Shown here piece by piece: positions 35,414 through 46,168 of a DNA stretch of 64,000 nucleotides. The DNA is from Streptomyces triticagri (GTDB taxonomy: Bacteria; Actinomycetota; Actinomycetes; Streptomycetales; Streptomycetaceae): NCBI RefSeq assembly GCF_003429565.1, contig NZ_QUAK01000025.1, positions 62,001 to 126,000 of the forward strand. The letters are read 5' to 3'. Position 1 is the stretch's first letter. The number at the start of each line of letters is the position of its first letter. The position numbers were made by a program, and so were the translations under genes. The notes under the pieces were generated by a model, which ran no database searches, was not told the origin of the DNA, and worked only from the letters and a program-made list of their open reading frames with translations.

Positions 35414-35522
35414 GAGGACGTAACTCCCGGTCAGGTCGTGGTACTTGGGCCAGGCGGCCCTGGGGCATGGAGCATCGGCCCGACGACGTGAGCGGTCGCG
35501 TCAGGTGCTGCACTGCGGGGAT

Positions 35523-35550
35523 CCCCGCGTACGGCGGTGTACGCGCGGGG
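35523..35550 (-). terminator. Hairpin between tetR and the MMPL gene
   Basis: CCCCGCGTAC pairs with GTACGCGCGGGG, with a 2-nt bulge, starting 8 nt after the tetR stop. It may attenuate read-through from tetR into the exporter gene. Confidence 0.4.
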
Positions 35551-35558
35551 TGGGGAGG

Positions 35559-36158
35559 TCAGGCGCCGAGGGCGGGGAGCACCACGGCTTCGATGTACGA
35601 GTGGAGGAATTCCTGGTCCGGCGGCAGCTCGTCGATCAAGGCACGGGTCCCTATCGCTCCGACGAGCATGTGCAGGACGTAGTCCATGGCCGGGTTGTCC
35701 GGGCGGATCTCGCCCCGGTCGACGGCCCGCTGCAGCACCTTGCGCAGCTCCGCGAGCTCCGGCTCGATGAGCAGTTCCCGCAGGGCCTGGCGCAGGTCGG
35801 GGTTGTGGTGCACCGCCGTCGCAAGGCCTCGCATCAGCGCGGAGGAGCGTTCGAACTCGCAGTCGTCCTGCTGCCCGTGCAGGGTGTGCAGATCGCCGCG
35901 CAGGCTGCCGGTGTCGATGCCGCCGACGCCGTCGACGCCGAGCGGTTTGTTGTGCCGCAGGGCGCGGACGACCAGCTCGGCCTTGCCGCCCCACTGGCGG
36001 TAGAGGGTGGCCTTGCTGGAGCGGGTGCGGGCGGCGACGGTGTCCATGGTGAGCGCCTCGTAGCCGACCTCGCCGAGGAGGTCGAGCACCGCGCCGTACA
36101 GCTCGGACTCGCGCTCGGGCGTGATCCGGCTGCGACGGCTCGTCGCGGCTTCAGCCAT
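35559..36158 (-). CDS. TetR-family regulator of the MMPL exporter
   Basis: This 199-residue TetR protein starts at ATG 36158 (MAEAATSRRSRITPERESEL); longer in-frame extensions are unsupported. The helix-turn-helix lies at residues about 20-60 (GYEALTMDTVAARTRSSKAT then LYRQWGGKAELVV). The C-terminal half is a TetR_C_11-like ligand domain. Two identical-type palindromes (ACGAAAC-N-GTTTCGT) lie 75 and 123 bp upstream. The MMPL exporter follows on the same strand. Together this looks like an autoregulated efflux unit. Confidence 0.9.
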   Translation of the reverse strand: MAEAATSRRSRITPERESELYGAVLDLLGEVGYEALTMDTVAARTRSSKATLYRQWGGKAELVVRALRHNKPLGVDGVGGIDTGSLRGDLHTLHGQQDDCEFERSSALMRGLATAVHHNPDLRQALRELLIEPELAELRKVLQRAVDRGEIRPDNPAMDYVLHMLVGAIGTRALIDELPPDQEFLHSYIEAVVLPALGA

Positions 36159-36232
36159 GTTCTGTGCACCTTCCGCTGATGTCGTTCGGCAGTTCCACGG
36201 CTTCGCGCCTCGGCGCAGGGTACGCCGCCGGA

Positions 36233-36247
36233 ACGAAACTGTTTCGT
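36233..36247. promoter_or_regulatory. TetR operator 1
   Basis: ACGAAAC-T-GTTTCGT is a perfect 15-bp palindrome with the same arms as 36281-36295. It is centred 48 bp from that copy and lies upstream of the tetR gene. Confidence 0.75.
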
Positions 36248-36280
36248 ACTCGTCCGAGAGTAACCCCTGGGCGCTGCGAA

Positions 36281-36295
36281 ACGAAACCGTTTCGT
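36281..36295. promoter_or_regulatory. TetR operator 2
   Basis: ACGAAAC-C-GTTTCGT, the second copy of the palindrome upstream of tetR. The two copies differ only at the central base. Confidence 0.75.
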
Positions 36296-36348
36296 ACGTG
36301 GCCCGGGTCACGGTCCCGCAGGGCTCGAGCCCGCCCGGTGAACGCAGA

Positions 36349-36378
36349 AGCTGCCGCCCGACGAATCGGGCGGCAGCT
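36349..36378 (-). terminator. Terminator after the GlsB-like gene
   Basis: AGCTGCCGCCCGA and TCGGGCGGCAGCT form a perfect 13-bp stem with a stable CGAA loop, 28 nt after the stop codon. Confidence 0.8.
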
Positions 36379-36406
36379 CGGTGACGGGATGTGGCTGTGC
36401 GGGCGG

Positions 36407-36673
36407 TCAGCGCCGCGAGTGGCCGAACAGCAGCCGGTAGCCGATCAGCAGCACCAGCGAGCCGCCGATCGCCGCGACCCACGTCGCCCCGTCGTAGAAG
36501 TCGGTGGATATCGGCCGGTCCAGGAAGCGGGTGGACAGCCAGCCGCCGACGAATGCGCCGGCGATGCCGATCAGCGTCGTCCCGACGAGTCCCCCCGGAT
36601 CGCGGCCCGGCAGCAGGATCTTGGCGACGGCTCCCGCGAGGAGTCCGAGAACGATCCAGCTGATGATGCCCAT
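36407..36673 (-). CDS. GlsB/YeaQ/YmgE family membrane protein
   Basis: This 88-residue glycine-rich membrane protein (MGIISWIVLGLLAGAVAKIL and TTLIGIAGAFVGGWLSTRF) belongs to the transglycosylase-associated (Tgl-assoc) family. It has three predicted helices. Family members are induced by envelope or general stress, but no enzymatic activity is established despite the family name. It is a single gene with its own terminator. The upstream 218 bp (36674-36891) contain no gene and presumably its promoter. Confidence 0.88.
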   Translation of the reverse strand: MGIISWIVLGLLAGAVAKILLPGRDPGGLVGTTLIGIAGAFVGGWLSTRFLDRPISTDFYDGATWVAAIGGSLVLLIGYRLLFGHSRR

Positions 36674-36891
36674 GCCGTGGCCTGCCCTTCGTGCCTGGTG
36701 AACGCGCTTGCTGCGGGGGCCCGTCGGCGGTGTCCGCCGCGGCGGGCTCGCCCCCGGAGCGGATACCCCGGGCCGGCGAACGTACGCCCGCGCGCGTCAC
36801 ACCCGTGGTGGTGTGCTGTGGTGAAGGACGAGCAACAGGCGCCGCGCGGTTGCCTGTACGGGCGCCCCTGGCGCAGTGCGCGCCCGGCGGG

Positions 36892-37290
36892 TCACCAGCG
36901 GGTCGTGGCGAACGCCTGGTCCGTACTGACGACTTCGCGGCCCAGCGGCATCAGGGAGACCGGGATCAGCTTGAAGTTCGCGATGCCCAGCGGGATTCCG
37001 ATGATGGTGATGCACAGCGCGATACCGGTGGCGATGTGGCCGAGCGCGAGCCACCAGCCCGCGAGGATCAGCCACAGCACGTTCCCCACGCAGGAGGGCG
37101 CGCCCGCGTCACGGCGCTCGACGGTGGTGCGGCCGAAGGGCCACAGTGCGTACCCGCCGATCCGGAAGGCCGCGATGCCGAACGGGATGCCGATGACGGT
37201 GATGCACAGCAGCACTCCCGCCAGCAGATATCCCAGGAACAGCCAGAAGCCGCTCAGGACCAGCCAAATAACGTTCAGAATTGTCTTCAC
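36892..37290 (-). CDS. YccF domain-containing membrane protein
   Basis: This 132-residue protein contains two copies of the YccF domain. Copy 1 includes [20 protein letters not shown] and [15 protein letters not shown]; copy 2 includes [20 protein letters not shown] and [15 protein letters not shown]. Four helices are predicted. The GTG start at 37290 overlaps the htpX stop by 4 bp (GTGA), so translation is coupled to the upstream protease gene. Function unknown; co-expression with HtpX points to membrane quality control. Confidence 0.88.
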   Translation of the reverse strand: MKTILNVIWLVLSGFWLFLGYLLAGVLLCITVIGIPFGIAAFRIGGYALWPFGRTTVERRDAGAPSCVGNVLWLILAGWWLALGHIATGIALCITIIGIPLGIANFKLIPVSLMPLGREVVSTDQAFATTRW

Positions 37291-38150
37291 TGCTGGCGAC
37301 CTGCCATCTGCTCGAGCCGGGCGATTCGCTCCGCCATCGGCGGATGCGTGGAGAACATCTTCGCCATTCCCTGCCCGGGGCGAAAGGGATTCGCGATCAT
37401 CATGTGGCTCGCCGCCTCGATCCTGGGCTCGGGGGGAAGCGGCAGCTGCTTCGTCCCCGCGTCGAGTTTCCGCAGGGCGCCGGCCAGGGCGAGCGGGTCG
37501 CCGGTGAGCTGGGCGCCGGAGGCGTCCGCCTCGTACTCGCGGGAGCGGCTGATGGCGAGCTTGATGACGGAGGCCGCGATCGGGCCGAGCAGCATGATCA
37601 GGAGCATGCCGAAGATGCCCGGTCCCTCGCGGTTGCTGGACCCGCCGCTCGGGATCAGCCAGGCGAAGTTGACCAGGAACATGATCACCGAGGCGAGGGC
37701 GCCCGCCACCGAGGAGATCAGGATGTCGCGGTTGTAGACATGGCTCAGTTCGTGGCCGATGACGCCGCGCAGTTCGCGCTCGCTCAGGATGCGCAGGATG
37801 CCGTCCGTGCAGCAGACCGCCGCATTGCGCGGATTGCGGCCGGTGGCGAAGGCGTTGGGCGCCTCGGTGGGCGAGATGTAGAGCCGGGGCATCGGCTGGC
37901 GGGCCTGGGTGGAGAGCTCACGCACCATCCGGTACAGCTGCGGGGCCTCGAACTCGCTGACCGGGCGGGCGCGCATGGCGCGCAGGGCGAGCTTGTCGCT
38001 GTTCCAGTACGCGTACGCATTGGTGCCGAGGGCGACGAAGAGGGCGATGAACAGGCCCGTGCGTCCGAAGAAGCCGCCGATCACGATGATGAGGGCCGAG
38101 AGCCCTCCGAGCAGCAGAGCGGTCTTCAGACCGTTGTGACGGCGGTGCAC
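37287..38150 (-). CDS. htpX: Zinc metalloprotease HtpX
   Basis: HtpX is a membrane-bound M48 protease that degrades misfolded membrane proteins. The 287-residue protein has N-terminal helices ([18 protein letters not shown] and the next span). The catalytic zinc motif is [16 protein letters not shown] (HExxH), further helices follow, and the third zinc ligand is Glu in [17 protein letters not shown]. It starts at GTG 38150 and overlaps yccF. The 172 bp upstream, toward nuoN, contain no gene. Confidence 0.94.
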   Translation of the reverse strand: MHRRHNGLKTALLLGGLSALIIVIGGFFGRTGLFIALFVALGTNAYAYWNSDKLALRAMRARPVSEFEAPQLYRMVRELSTQARQPMPRLYISPTEAPNAFATGRNPRNAAVCCTDGILRILSERELRGVIGHELSHVYNRDILISSVAGALASVIMFLVNFAWLIPSGGSSNREGPGIFGMLLIMLLGPIAASVIKLAISRSREYEADASGAQLTGDPLALAGALRKLDAGTKQLPLPPEPRIEAASHMMIANPFRPGQGMAKMFSTHPPMAERIARLEQMAGRQQ

Positions 38151-38300
38151 GGTGCGCCCTCCTGGTGGTGCGGCAGGGGAACCCTCGGCTTACTGGTCAC
38201 TCTCCAGTGGACCCTCCCTACCTGGTCAACGCCAGGCGGTGGGCGCGGGTTCCCCGGGCCATGGGGAGGTGTGCTCGGCCGATCGGGTGAGGTGGGCGGG

Positions 38301-38322
38301 GCGGTGCCCTTCGGGCAACCGC
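38301..38322 (-). terminator. nuo operon terminator
   Basis: A compact hairpin, GCGGT-GCCC-TTCG-GGGC-AACCGC (UUCG-type loop on one strand, GAAG on the other), directly abuts the nuoN stop codon. Confidence 0.5.
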
Positions 38323-39846
38323 TCAGAACAGCACGCCCTCCGAGAAACGCAGGACCAGTTGCGGTGCCCCGGACAGGGCGACGGCTACGACCGCCGTGAG
38401 GGCCACCGCACCGGTGAGAGGAAGCGGGAGCCGTACGGGAGCCTGCTGCGGGGCGTCCACGCGCGCGCGGAACAGGACCGCGGTCCAGCGCAGGTAGTAG
38501 ACCAGCGCGATGACCACGTTGACCGCCATCACCACGGCCAGCCAGCCGAGTCCGGCGTCGACCGCCGCCGCGAACACGGTGACCTTCGCGAACAGGCCGA
38601 TGATGCCGGGCGGCAGGCCGGCCAGGCAGAGCAGGAAGAACCCGAGCGCGAGGGCGGCGAGCGGGCGCCTGGCGTACAGGCCCCGGTAGTCCTCGATCCG
38701 GTTGCGCGGCCTGCTGCGTGCGACGAGGGAGGCGACCGCGAACGCGCCCAGGTTCACCGCCGCGTACATCAGGGCGTACGACACGGTGGCGCCGACCGCC
38801 CGCTCGGCGCCGGCCGCGTCGTCCGCGTAGGCCGCCGATGCGATGGGCACCAGGAGGTAGCCGGCCTGTCCGACGGAGGACCAGGCGAGCAGTCGTACCG
38901 CGCTGTACGCGCGCGTGGAGCTCTGTCGCAGGGCGGCCGCATTGCCGACCGTCATCGTCAGACCTGCGAGGACCGCCATCACCGGTCCCCACACGTGGGC
39001 GTACGACGGGAACGCGACGACCGTGACCAGGATCAGACCGGTGAAGCCGACCGCCTTGCCGACCACCGAGAGATAGGCGGCGACCGGGAGCGGCGCCCCG
39101 ATGTACGTGTCGGGCACCCAGAAGTGGAACGGCACCGCGGCGGTCTTGAAGGCGAAGCCCACCAGAGTGAGGGCAACTCCCGTCTGCGCCAGGGTCGTCA
39201 GGGCCGGGTCCACGTCGTCGAGCGCGGTGGCGATCTCGGTCAGATGCAGCGTGCCCGTCGCCGCGTACACGAAGCTGGCGCCGAGCAGGGTGACGGCGGT
39301 GGCGACCACCGAGGACAGGAAGAACTTCAGGGCCGCCTCGGCGGAGCGGCGGTCGCCGCGGCGCAGGCCGACCAGCGCGAAGGCGGGCAGCGAGGCGACC
39401 TCGAGGGCGATGACCAGGGTGGCCAGATCGCGGGATGCGGGCAGCAGGGCGGCGCCGGCGGCGGACGAGAGCAGCAGGAACCAGTACTCACCCGCGGGGA
39501 GTTCGGCCTCGCCGCCGCGGTTCTCGCGCAGCGGACCGACCGACAGGAGGGCGGTCACCAGGGCTCCGGCCAGGACCAGGAACTGGATGACGACGGTGAA
39601 GCGGTCCGCCGTGTAGCTGCACACCGCCGTGTCGCCGGTCAGGCAGAACGTGGACCGGTCGCCGTCGAGCAGCAGGAGCAGGGCCAGCGAGGCGGCGGCG
39701 AGGCCGGCCACGGACAGCCAGGCGAGCAGGCCCTTGCGGCCGGCCGGCACGAACAGGTCGGTGACGAGCACGAGCAGGCCGGTGAGCGCCGCGATGGTCG
39801 GCGGCGCGATCGCCAGCCAGTCGACGGACTGGACCAGGGAGGTCAT
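38323..39846 (-). CDS. nuoN: NADH-quinone oxidoreductase subunit N
   Basis: NuoN is an antiporter-like proton-pumping membrane subunit of complex I. It has 507 residues and about 14 helices. Conserved features include TLVIALEVASLPAFALVGL (the key Glu of helix 5) and FKTAAVPFHFWVPDTYIGAP (Lys/His of the proton channel). It starts at ATG 39846 behind AGGAGG and overlaps the nuoM stop by 4 bp (ATGA). It is the last gene of the coupled nuo operon. Confidence 0.95.
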   Translation of the reverse strand: MTSLVQSVDWLAIAPPTIAALTGLLVLVTDLFVPAGRKGLLAWLSVAGLAAASLALLLLLDGDRSTFCLTGDTAVCSYTADRFTVVIQFLVLAGALVTALLSVGPLRENRGGEAELPAGEYWFLLLSSAAGAALLPASRDLATLVIALEVASLPAFALVGLRRGDRRSAEAALKFFLSSVVATAVTLLGASFVYAATGTLHLTEIATALDDVDPALTTLAQTGVALTLVGFAFKTAAVPFHFWVPDTYIGAPLPVAAYLSVVGKAVGFTGLILVTVVAFPSYAHVWGPVMAVLAGLTMTVGNAAALRQSSTRAYSAVRLLAWSSVGQAGYLLVPIASAAYADDAAGAERAVGATVSYALMYAAVNLGAFAVASLVARSRPRNRIEDYRGLYARRPLAALALGFFLLCLAGLPPGIIGLFAKVTVFAAAVDAGLGWLAVVMAVNVVIALVYYLRWTAVLFRARVDAPQQAPVRLPLPLTGAVALTAVVAVALSGAPQLVLRFSEGVLF

Positions 39847-41429
39847 GCCTTGCCTCCTGCGAGGAGCTGCTGCACGGCCGGGTCGGTGAGGCCGAGCAAC
39901 AGCGCGGGCCAGAGTCCGGCGAGGACGGTGAGGGCGACGAGCGGGGTCCAGGAGGCGAACTCGTAGCCCTGGACGTCGGCGAGACGGGGTGCGTCCGGTG
40001 CGTCGGCCGCCGGTGGCGCGCCCATGCAGACGCGGCGGACGACGATCAGGAGGTACGCGGCGGTGAGCAGGGTGCCGATGCCGGCGATCACCATGAAGGT
40101 CAGGAAGGCGCCCCGGTGCAGCCCTTCGGCAGGCCGGAAGGCGCCGAACAGGGCGAGCATCTCGCCCCAGAATCCGGCTAGTCCGGGCAGTCCGAGGGAG
40201 GCGACGGCGCCGAAGGCGAGCAGTCCGCCGAGGCGGGGCGCGCGGCCGTAGAGTGCGCCGCCCGTCTCCCGGGCGAGCGCGTCGAGATCGGTACTGCCGG
40301 TGCGGTCCTTGAGCGCGCCGACCAGGAAGAACAGCAGTCCGGTGATGAGTCCGTGGCCGATGTTGGCGAACAGCGCGCCATTGACGCCGGTCGGTGTCAT
40401 CGTCGAGATGCCGAGCAGTACGAAGCCCATGTGGCCGACGGACGAGTACGCGATGAGCCGTTTGAGGTCGCCGCCCGCGCCCTTGCGTGCCAGGGCGAGG
40501 CAGGCGAGCGATCCGTAGATGATGCCGACCACCGCGAAGGCGGCCAGATACGGCGCGAAGACGCTCATGCCGTCCGGCGTCGCCGGCAGCAGGATGCGCA
40601 CGAACCCGTACGTGCCCATCTTCAGCAGGACGCCGGCCAGCAGCACCGAGCCGACGGTCGGGGCCGCCGTGTGGGCGTCCGGGAGCCAGCTGTGCAGCGG
40701 CCACATCGGGGTCTTCACGGCGAGCCCGATCCCGATCGCCAGAACGGCCATGACCTGCACCGACTTGGTCATCCCCGAGCCGTTGTCAGTGGCGAGTGCC
40801 ACCATGTCGAACGTGCCTGAATCGAGGCCGATGACGAGGAGGCCGAGCAGCATCACGACGGAGCCGAGCAGCGTGTAGAGGATGAACTTCCAGGCGGCCT
40901 GGGCTTTTTGTGCGCCGCCCCAGCGGGCGATGAGGAAGTACATCGGGATGAGGACCATCTCGAAGGCCAGGAAGAACAGCAGCAGATCGAGGACGGCGAA
41001 GGTCGCGAGCGTGCCGGACTCGAGGACGAGCAGCAGGGCGACGAATGCCCGGGGAGACGGGCCCGCGGGCATCTTGAAGTAGCTGTACAGCGCGCAGAGG
41101 AAGGTGAGCAGGGCGGTGAGGACGACGAGGGGGAGCGAGATGCCGTCGACACCGAAGTGGAGCCGCACGTCGAGGGCGGGGATCCAGCTGATGTCGGTGG
41201 TCGCCTGCATCGTGGCGGGGTGGTCGTGGTCGAAGCCCACGGCGAGGACGAGGGCCGCCAGGAGTACGGCACCGGTGACGGTGACGCCGTGCCGGAGCAC
41301 GGCCTGGTCGGGGGACGTGCCGCGCAGTCCGGGCGGCGCCGGAAGGAGGGCCGCGCCTGCGCCGACGAGCGGTCCGGCCACCACGACGACAAGGACGAAC
41401 TGCAGGACGGTGTCGGAGATATCGATCAC
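39843..41429 (-). CDS. nuoM: NADH-quinone oxidoreductase subunit M
   Basis: NuoM is the second antiporter-like proton pump of complex I. It has 528 residues and about 14 helices, with FFLAFEMVLIPMYFLIARWG (key Glu) and LAVKTPMWPLHSWLPDAHTA (Lys and His of the channel). The start is GTG 41429, 3 nt after the nuoL stop. Sequence and size are normal for the family. Confidence 0.96.
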   Translation of the reverse strand: MIDISDTVLQFVLVVVVAGPLVGAGAALLPAPPGLRGTSPDQAVLRHGVTVTGAVLLAALVLAVGFDHDHPATMQATTDISWIPALDVRLHFGVDGISLPLVVLTALLTFLCALYSYFKMPAGPSPRAFVALLLVLESGTLATFAVLDLLLFFLAFEMVLIPMYFLIARWGGAQKAQAAWKFILYTLLGSVVMLLGLLVIGLDSGTFDMVALATDNGSGMTKSVQVMAVLAIGIGLAVKTPMWPLHSWLPDAHTAAPTVGSVLLAGVLLKMGTYGFVRILLPATPDGMSVFAPYLAAFAVVGIIYGSLACLALARKGAGGDLKRLIAYSSVGHMGFVLLGISTMTPTGVNGALFANIGHGLITGLLFFLVGALKDRTGSTDLDALARETGGALYGRAPRLGGLLAFGAVASLGLPGLAGFWGEMLALFGAFRPAEGLHRGAFLTFMVIAGIGTLLTAAYLLIVVRRVCMGAPPAADAPDAPRLADVQGYEFASWTPLVALTVLAGLWPALLLGLTDPAVQQLLAGGKA

Positions 41430-41432
41430 GGC

Positions 41433-43438
<2,006 letters not shown>

Positions 43439-43442
<4 letters not shown>

Positions 43443-43837
43443 GCGGTGGCCTCGGCCTTCTGTCCCGCCGGGCGGGCCGCGTCGGAGCTGTCTCCGGACG
43501 GGTCGTCGGGTGGTTCGGGGCCGTCGTCCGGTTGTTCCGCGGTGTCGCGCAGACCGTCGATGTCGGAGCTGCCGCGGTTGCGGTACACGAGCAGGACGAT
43601 CGCCATGCCGATGCCGATCTCGGCGGCGGCGACGGCGATGGTGAAGAGGGTCAGCGCCTGGCCTGCGTGCAGGGCGTCGCGCAGCCAGACGTCGAAGGCG
43701 ACGAGGTTCAGATTGACGGCGTTGAGCATCAGCTCGACCGACATCAGGACCAGGATCGCGTTGCGGCGGGCCAGTACGCCGTAGAGCCCCGTGCAGAACA
43801 ACAGCGCGGCCAGCACGGCGGGATAGGCGAGATGCAT
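43439..43837 (-). CDS. nuoK: NADH-quinone oxidoreductase subunit K
   Basis: NuoK is a small membrane subunit with three helices. Residues 1-98 match the family ([58 protein letters not shown]), including both conserved membrane glutamates. A 34-residue acidic, Pro/Asp-rich C-terminal extension follows, absent from standard NuoK. The total is 132 residues. It starts at ATG 43837, sharing one base with the nuoJ stop (TGATG). Confidence 0.94.
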
Positions 43838-44517
43838 CAGCGCGGCTCCTTGTCCCGCTCGCCGGGGGTGGTGCCGGAGGCTCCGTCCTTGCCGGATTCC
43901 GGGCTCTTGCCGGATTGCGGGTCCTTGCTGGCTTGCGGGTCCTTGCCGGATTCCGGCGTTCCGCCCTTGCGGCTCAGCACGATCGCGCCGACCAGGGCCG
44001 CGAGCAGCAGTACGGAGAGGGCTTCGAAGGGCAGCACCCAGTGCTTGAAGAGGATCGCGCCGACCGCGTCCGTGGACCCCTGCCGGGTGCCGAGGTCGAT
44101 CCATGTCGTACGGAAGGCGTCGACGACCACCCAGACGAGGGCGGCCGCGGCGGCGATCGCGACGGCGAGGGCGGGCAGCCGGTTGCCCGAATCGGCGTCC
44201 GGGGAACGGCCGATGGGGGCCCGCGTGAGCATCAGACCGAAGAGAAGGAGGACGACCACGGAGCCGACGTAGATGAGCACCTGCACCCAGGCGATGAACT
44301 CGGCCGTCAGGAGCAGGTACTCGACGGCGAGCCCGCCGAGTGCGACGACCAGCCAGAGCGCGGCGTGCACCAACTGCTTGGTGGTGACCGTGACAAGGGC
44401 GGCCCCGAGGGTGACGAGGCCGACCAGGACGAAGGCGATCTCGACGCCGGTCGGGGACAGGAAGCCGGGGTGGGCGGCGGCGGTGAGCGTTACCGCGCCG
44501 CTCGCGGAGGCGGTCAT
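43837..44517 (-). CDS. nuoJ: NADH-quinone oxidoreductase subunit J
   Basis: NuoJ is a membrane subunit at the junction of the complex I arms. The 226-residue protein has five helices, including [20 protein letters not shown] and [20 protein letters not shown]. The C-terminal 40 residues are a low-complexity Lys/Asp/Ser/Gly tail with recurring SGKDP/SKDPQ units. The start ATG 44517 overlaps the nuoI stop (ATGA). Confidence 0.94.
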   Translation of the reverse strand: MTASASGAVTLTAAAHPGFLSPTGVEIAFVLVGLVTLGAALVTVTTKQLVHAALWLVVALGGLAVEYLLLTAEFIAWVQVLIYVGSVVVLLLFGLMLTRAPIGRSPDADSGNRLPALAVAIAAAAALVWVVVDAFRTTWIDLGTRQGSTDAVGAILFKHWVLPFEALSVLLLAALVGAIVLSRKGGTPESGKDPQASKDPQSGKSPESGKDGASGTTPGERDKEPR

Positions 44518-45200
44518 TGCGCGCCCTCCTCTCCGGCTGTGCCCTGCTGGTCCGCCGCGGAGTCCTGCGGTTCCGCCGCGGATTGCTTCTGTTCTGCCGT
44601 CGATTGCTTCTGTTCCGCGGCTTCCTGTGCCAGCTTCTCGGCGGCCTTGCGGGCCGCGGCCAGTTCCTTCGGCTCCTCGGCCGCCGCGTCGAGCGCGGGC
44701 GGCGCGGGCACGGTCCACATCCAGTCGCGGAGCTTGTCGCGCTCGTGGGTCAGCTCGTGGATGTCCGTCTCCGCGTACTCGAACTCCGGTGACCAGAACA
44801 GCGCGTCGAAGGGGCAGACCTCGATACAGATACCGCAGTACATGCAGAGCGAGAAGTCGATGGCGAAGCGGTCGAGGACGTTCCGGCTGCGCTCGCGGCC
44901 GCCCGGGGCCGCGGCCGGCACCGTCTCCTTGTGGGAGTCGATGTAGATGCACCAGTCGGGGCACTCGCGGGCGCACAGCATGCAGACCGTGCAGTTCTCC
45001 TCGAACAGCGCGATGACGCCGCGCGAACGCGGCGGCAGCTCGGGCTGTGCCTCCGGGTACTGCGCGGTGACGGTCTTCTTCGTCATCGTGCGCAGCGTGA
45101 CGGCGAGGCCCTTGGCGAGCCCGCTGCCCGGGAAGGAACGCGAGGGTGCGGAGGTCGAGTGCGCGGCAGGCGGATGCGGCGGGTGCTCGGACGGCGGCAC
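44514..45200 (-). CDS. nuoI: NADH-quinone oxidoreductase subunit I (8Fe ferredoxin type)
   Basis: NuoI carries clusters N6a and N6b near the quinone site. The 228-residue protein has two 4Fe-4S motifs, [12 protein letters not shown] and [12 protein letters not shown]. The core [18 protein letters not shown] and [20 protein letters not shown] are typical of actinobacterial NuoI. A Glu/Gln/Ala-rich C-terminal tail (residues about 175-228) is unusual. The most likely start is GTG 45200, which overlaps the nuoH stop (TAGTG); a later Met is possible. Confidence 0.93.
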   Translation of the reverse strand: MPPSEHPPHPPAAHSTSAPSRSFPGSGLAKGLAVTLRTMTKKTVTAQYPEAQPELPPRSRGVIALFEENCTVCMLCARECPDWCIYIDSHKETVPAAAPGGRERSRNVLDRFAIDFSLCMYCGICIEVCPFDALFWSPEFEYAETDIHELTHERDKLRDWMWTVPAPPALDAAAEEPKELAAARKAAEKLAQEAAEQKQSTAEQKQSAAEPQDSAADQQGTAGEEGAQ

Positions 45201-46168
45201 TACTGGATCACCACCTTGACGACGCCGGTGAGGGCGATCTGGGCGAGGGCGAGCGGGACGAGGGCCGTCCAGGCGAGGCGCTGCAGCTGGTCCTCGCGCA
45301 GCCGCGGGTAGCTGACCCGCAGCCAGATGACGACGAAGGCGAGTACGGCGGTCTTGAGCAGCGTCCACACCCAGCCGAGGCCGTCCGCGCCCCACGGACC
45401 GTGCCAGCCGCCGAGGAACAGTACGGCGGTCAGCCCGCACAGGATGACGATGCCGGCGTACTCGGCGAGCAGGAAGAGCGCGAAGCGCAGGCCGGTGTAC
45501 TCGGTGTACGAGCCGAAGATGATCTCCGAGTCGGCGACGGGCATGTCGAAGGGCGGGCGCTGCAGTTCGGCGAGTCCGGCGACGAAGAACACCAGGGCGC
45601 CGACGATCTGCCAGGGCAGCCACCACCACTCGAAGGCGTCGAGGATGCCGGTCAGCGAGACCGTACCCGCGGCCATCGCGACGGAGGCGGCGGCAAGCAG
45701 CATGGGCAGTTCGTAGGCGAGCAGTTGGGCTGCGGTGCGCAGGCCGCCGAGCAGCGAGTACTTGTTCGCGGAGGCCCAGCCGGCCATCAGGGAACCGAGT
45801 ACGCCGACGCCCATCACGGCGAGGACGAAGAAGATGCCGGCGTCGACGACCACGCCGACCGCACCCTCGCCAGGGCCGATCGGGATGGCCACGAGGACGA
45901 GGAGGTACGGCAGCAGGGCGACGGCCGGCGCGAGCTGGAAGATCCGCCGGTCGGCGCCCGCAGGGACGATGTCCTCCTTCTGCGCGAACTTGACGCCGTC
46001 GGCGACGAGTTGCGCCCAGCCGTGGAAGCCGCCCGCGTGCATGGGGCCGAGGCGGCCCTGCATGTGCGCCATCACCTTGTGCTCGGTCTGTCCGACGATC
46101 AGCGGCAGCGCGAGAAAGGCGACAAAGACGACGAGCAGTCGCAGGGCGACATCGAGTACGTCGCTCAT
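45200..46168 (-). CDS. nuoH: NADH-quinone oxidoreductase subunit H
   Basis: NuoH forms the quinone entry chamber with NuoB and NuoD. The 322-residue protein has about eight helices. Conserved segments are [40 protein letters not shown] and [20 protein letters not shown] with its conserved acidic loop. ATG 46168 overlaps the nuoC stop (ATGA). The partner NuoD is not encoded in this operon. Confidence 0.96.
   Translation of the reverse strand: MSDVLDVALRLLVVFVAFLALPLIVGQTEHKVMAHMQGRLGPMHAGGFHGWAQLVADGVKFAQKEDIVPAGADRRIFQLAPAVALLPYLLVLVAIPIGPGEGAVGVVVDAGIFFVLAVMGVGVLGSLMAGWASANKYSLLGGLRTAAQLLAYELPMLLAAASVAMAAGTVSLTGILDAFEWWWLPWQIVGALVFFVAGLAELQRPPFDMPVADSEIIFGSYTEYTGLRFALFLLAEYAGIVILCGLTAVLFLGGWHGPWGADGLGWVWTLLKTAVLAFVVIWLRVSYPRLREDQLQRLAWTALVPLALAQIALTGVVKVVIQ

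Noticed and set aside
32345..35491. A 1048-residue plus-strand frame opposite the MMPL gene
   Set aside because: Low-complexity antisense frame without family features; the minus-strand MMPL protein is unmistakable.
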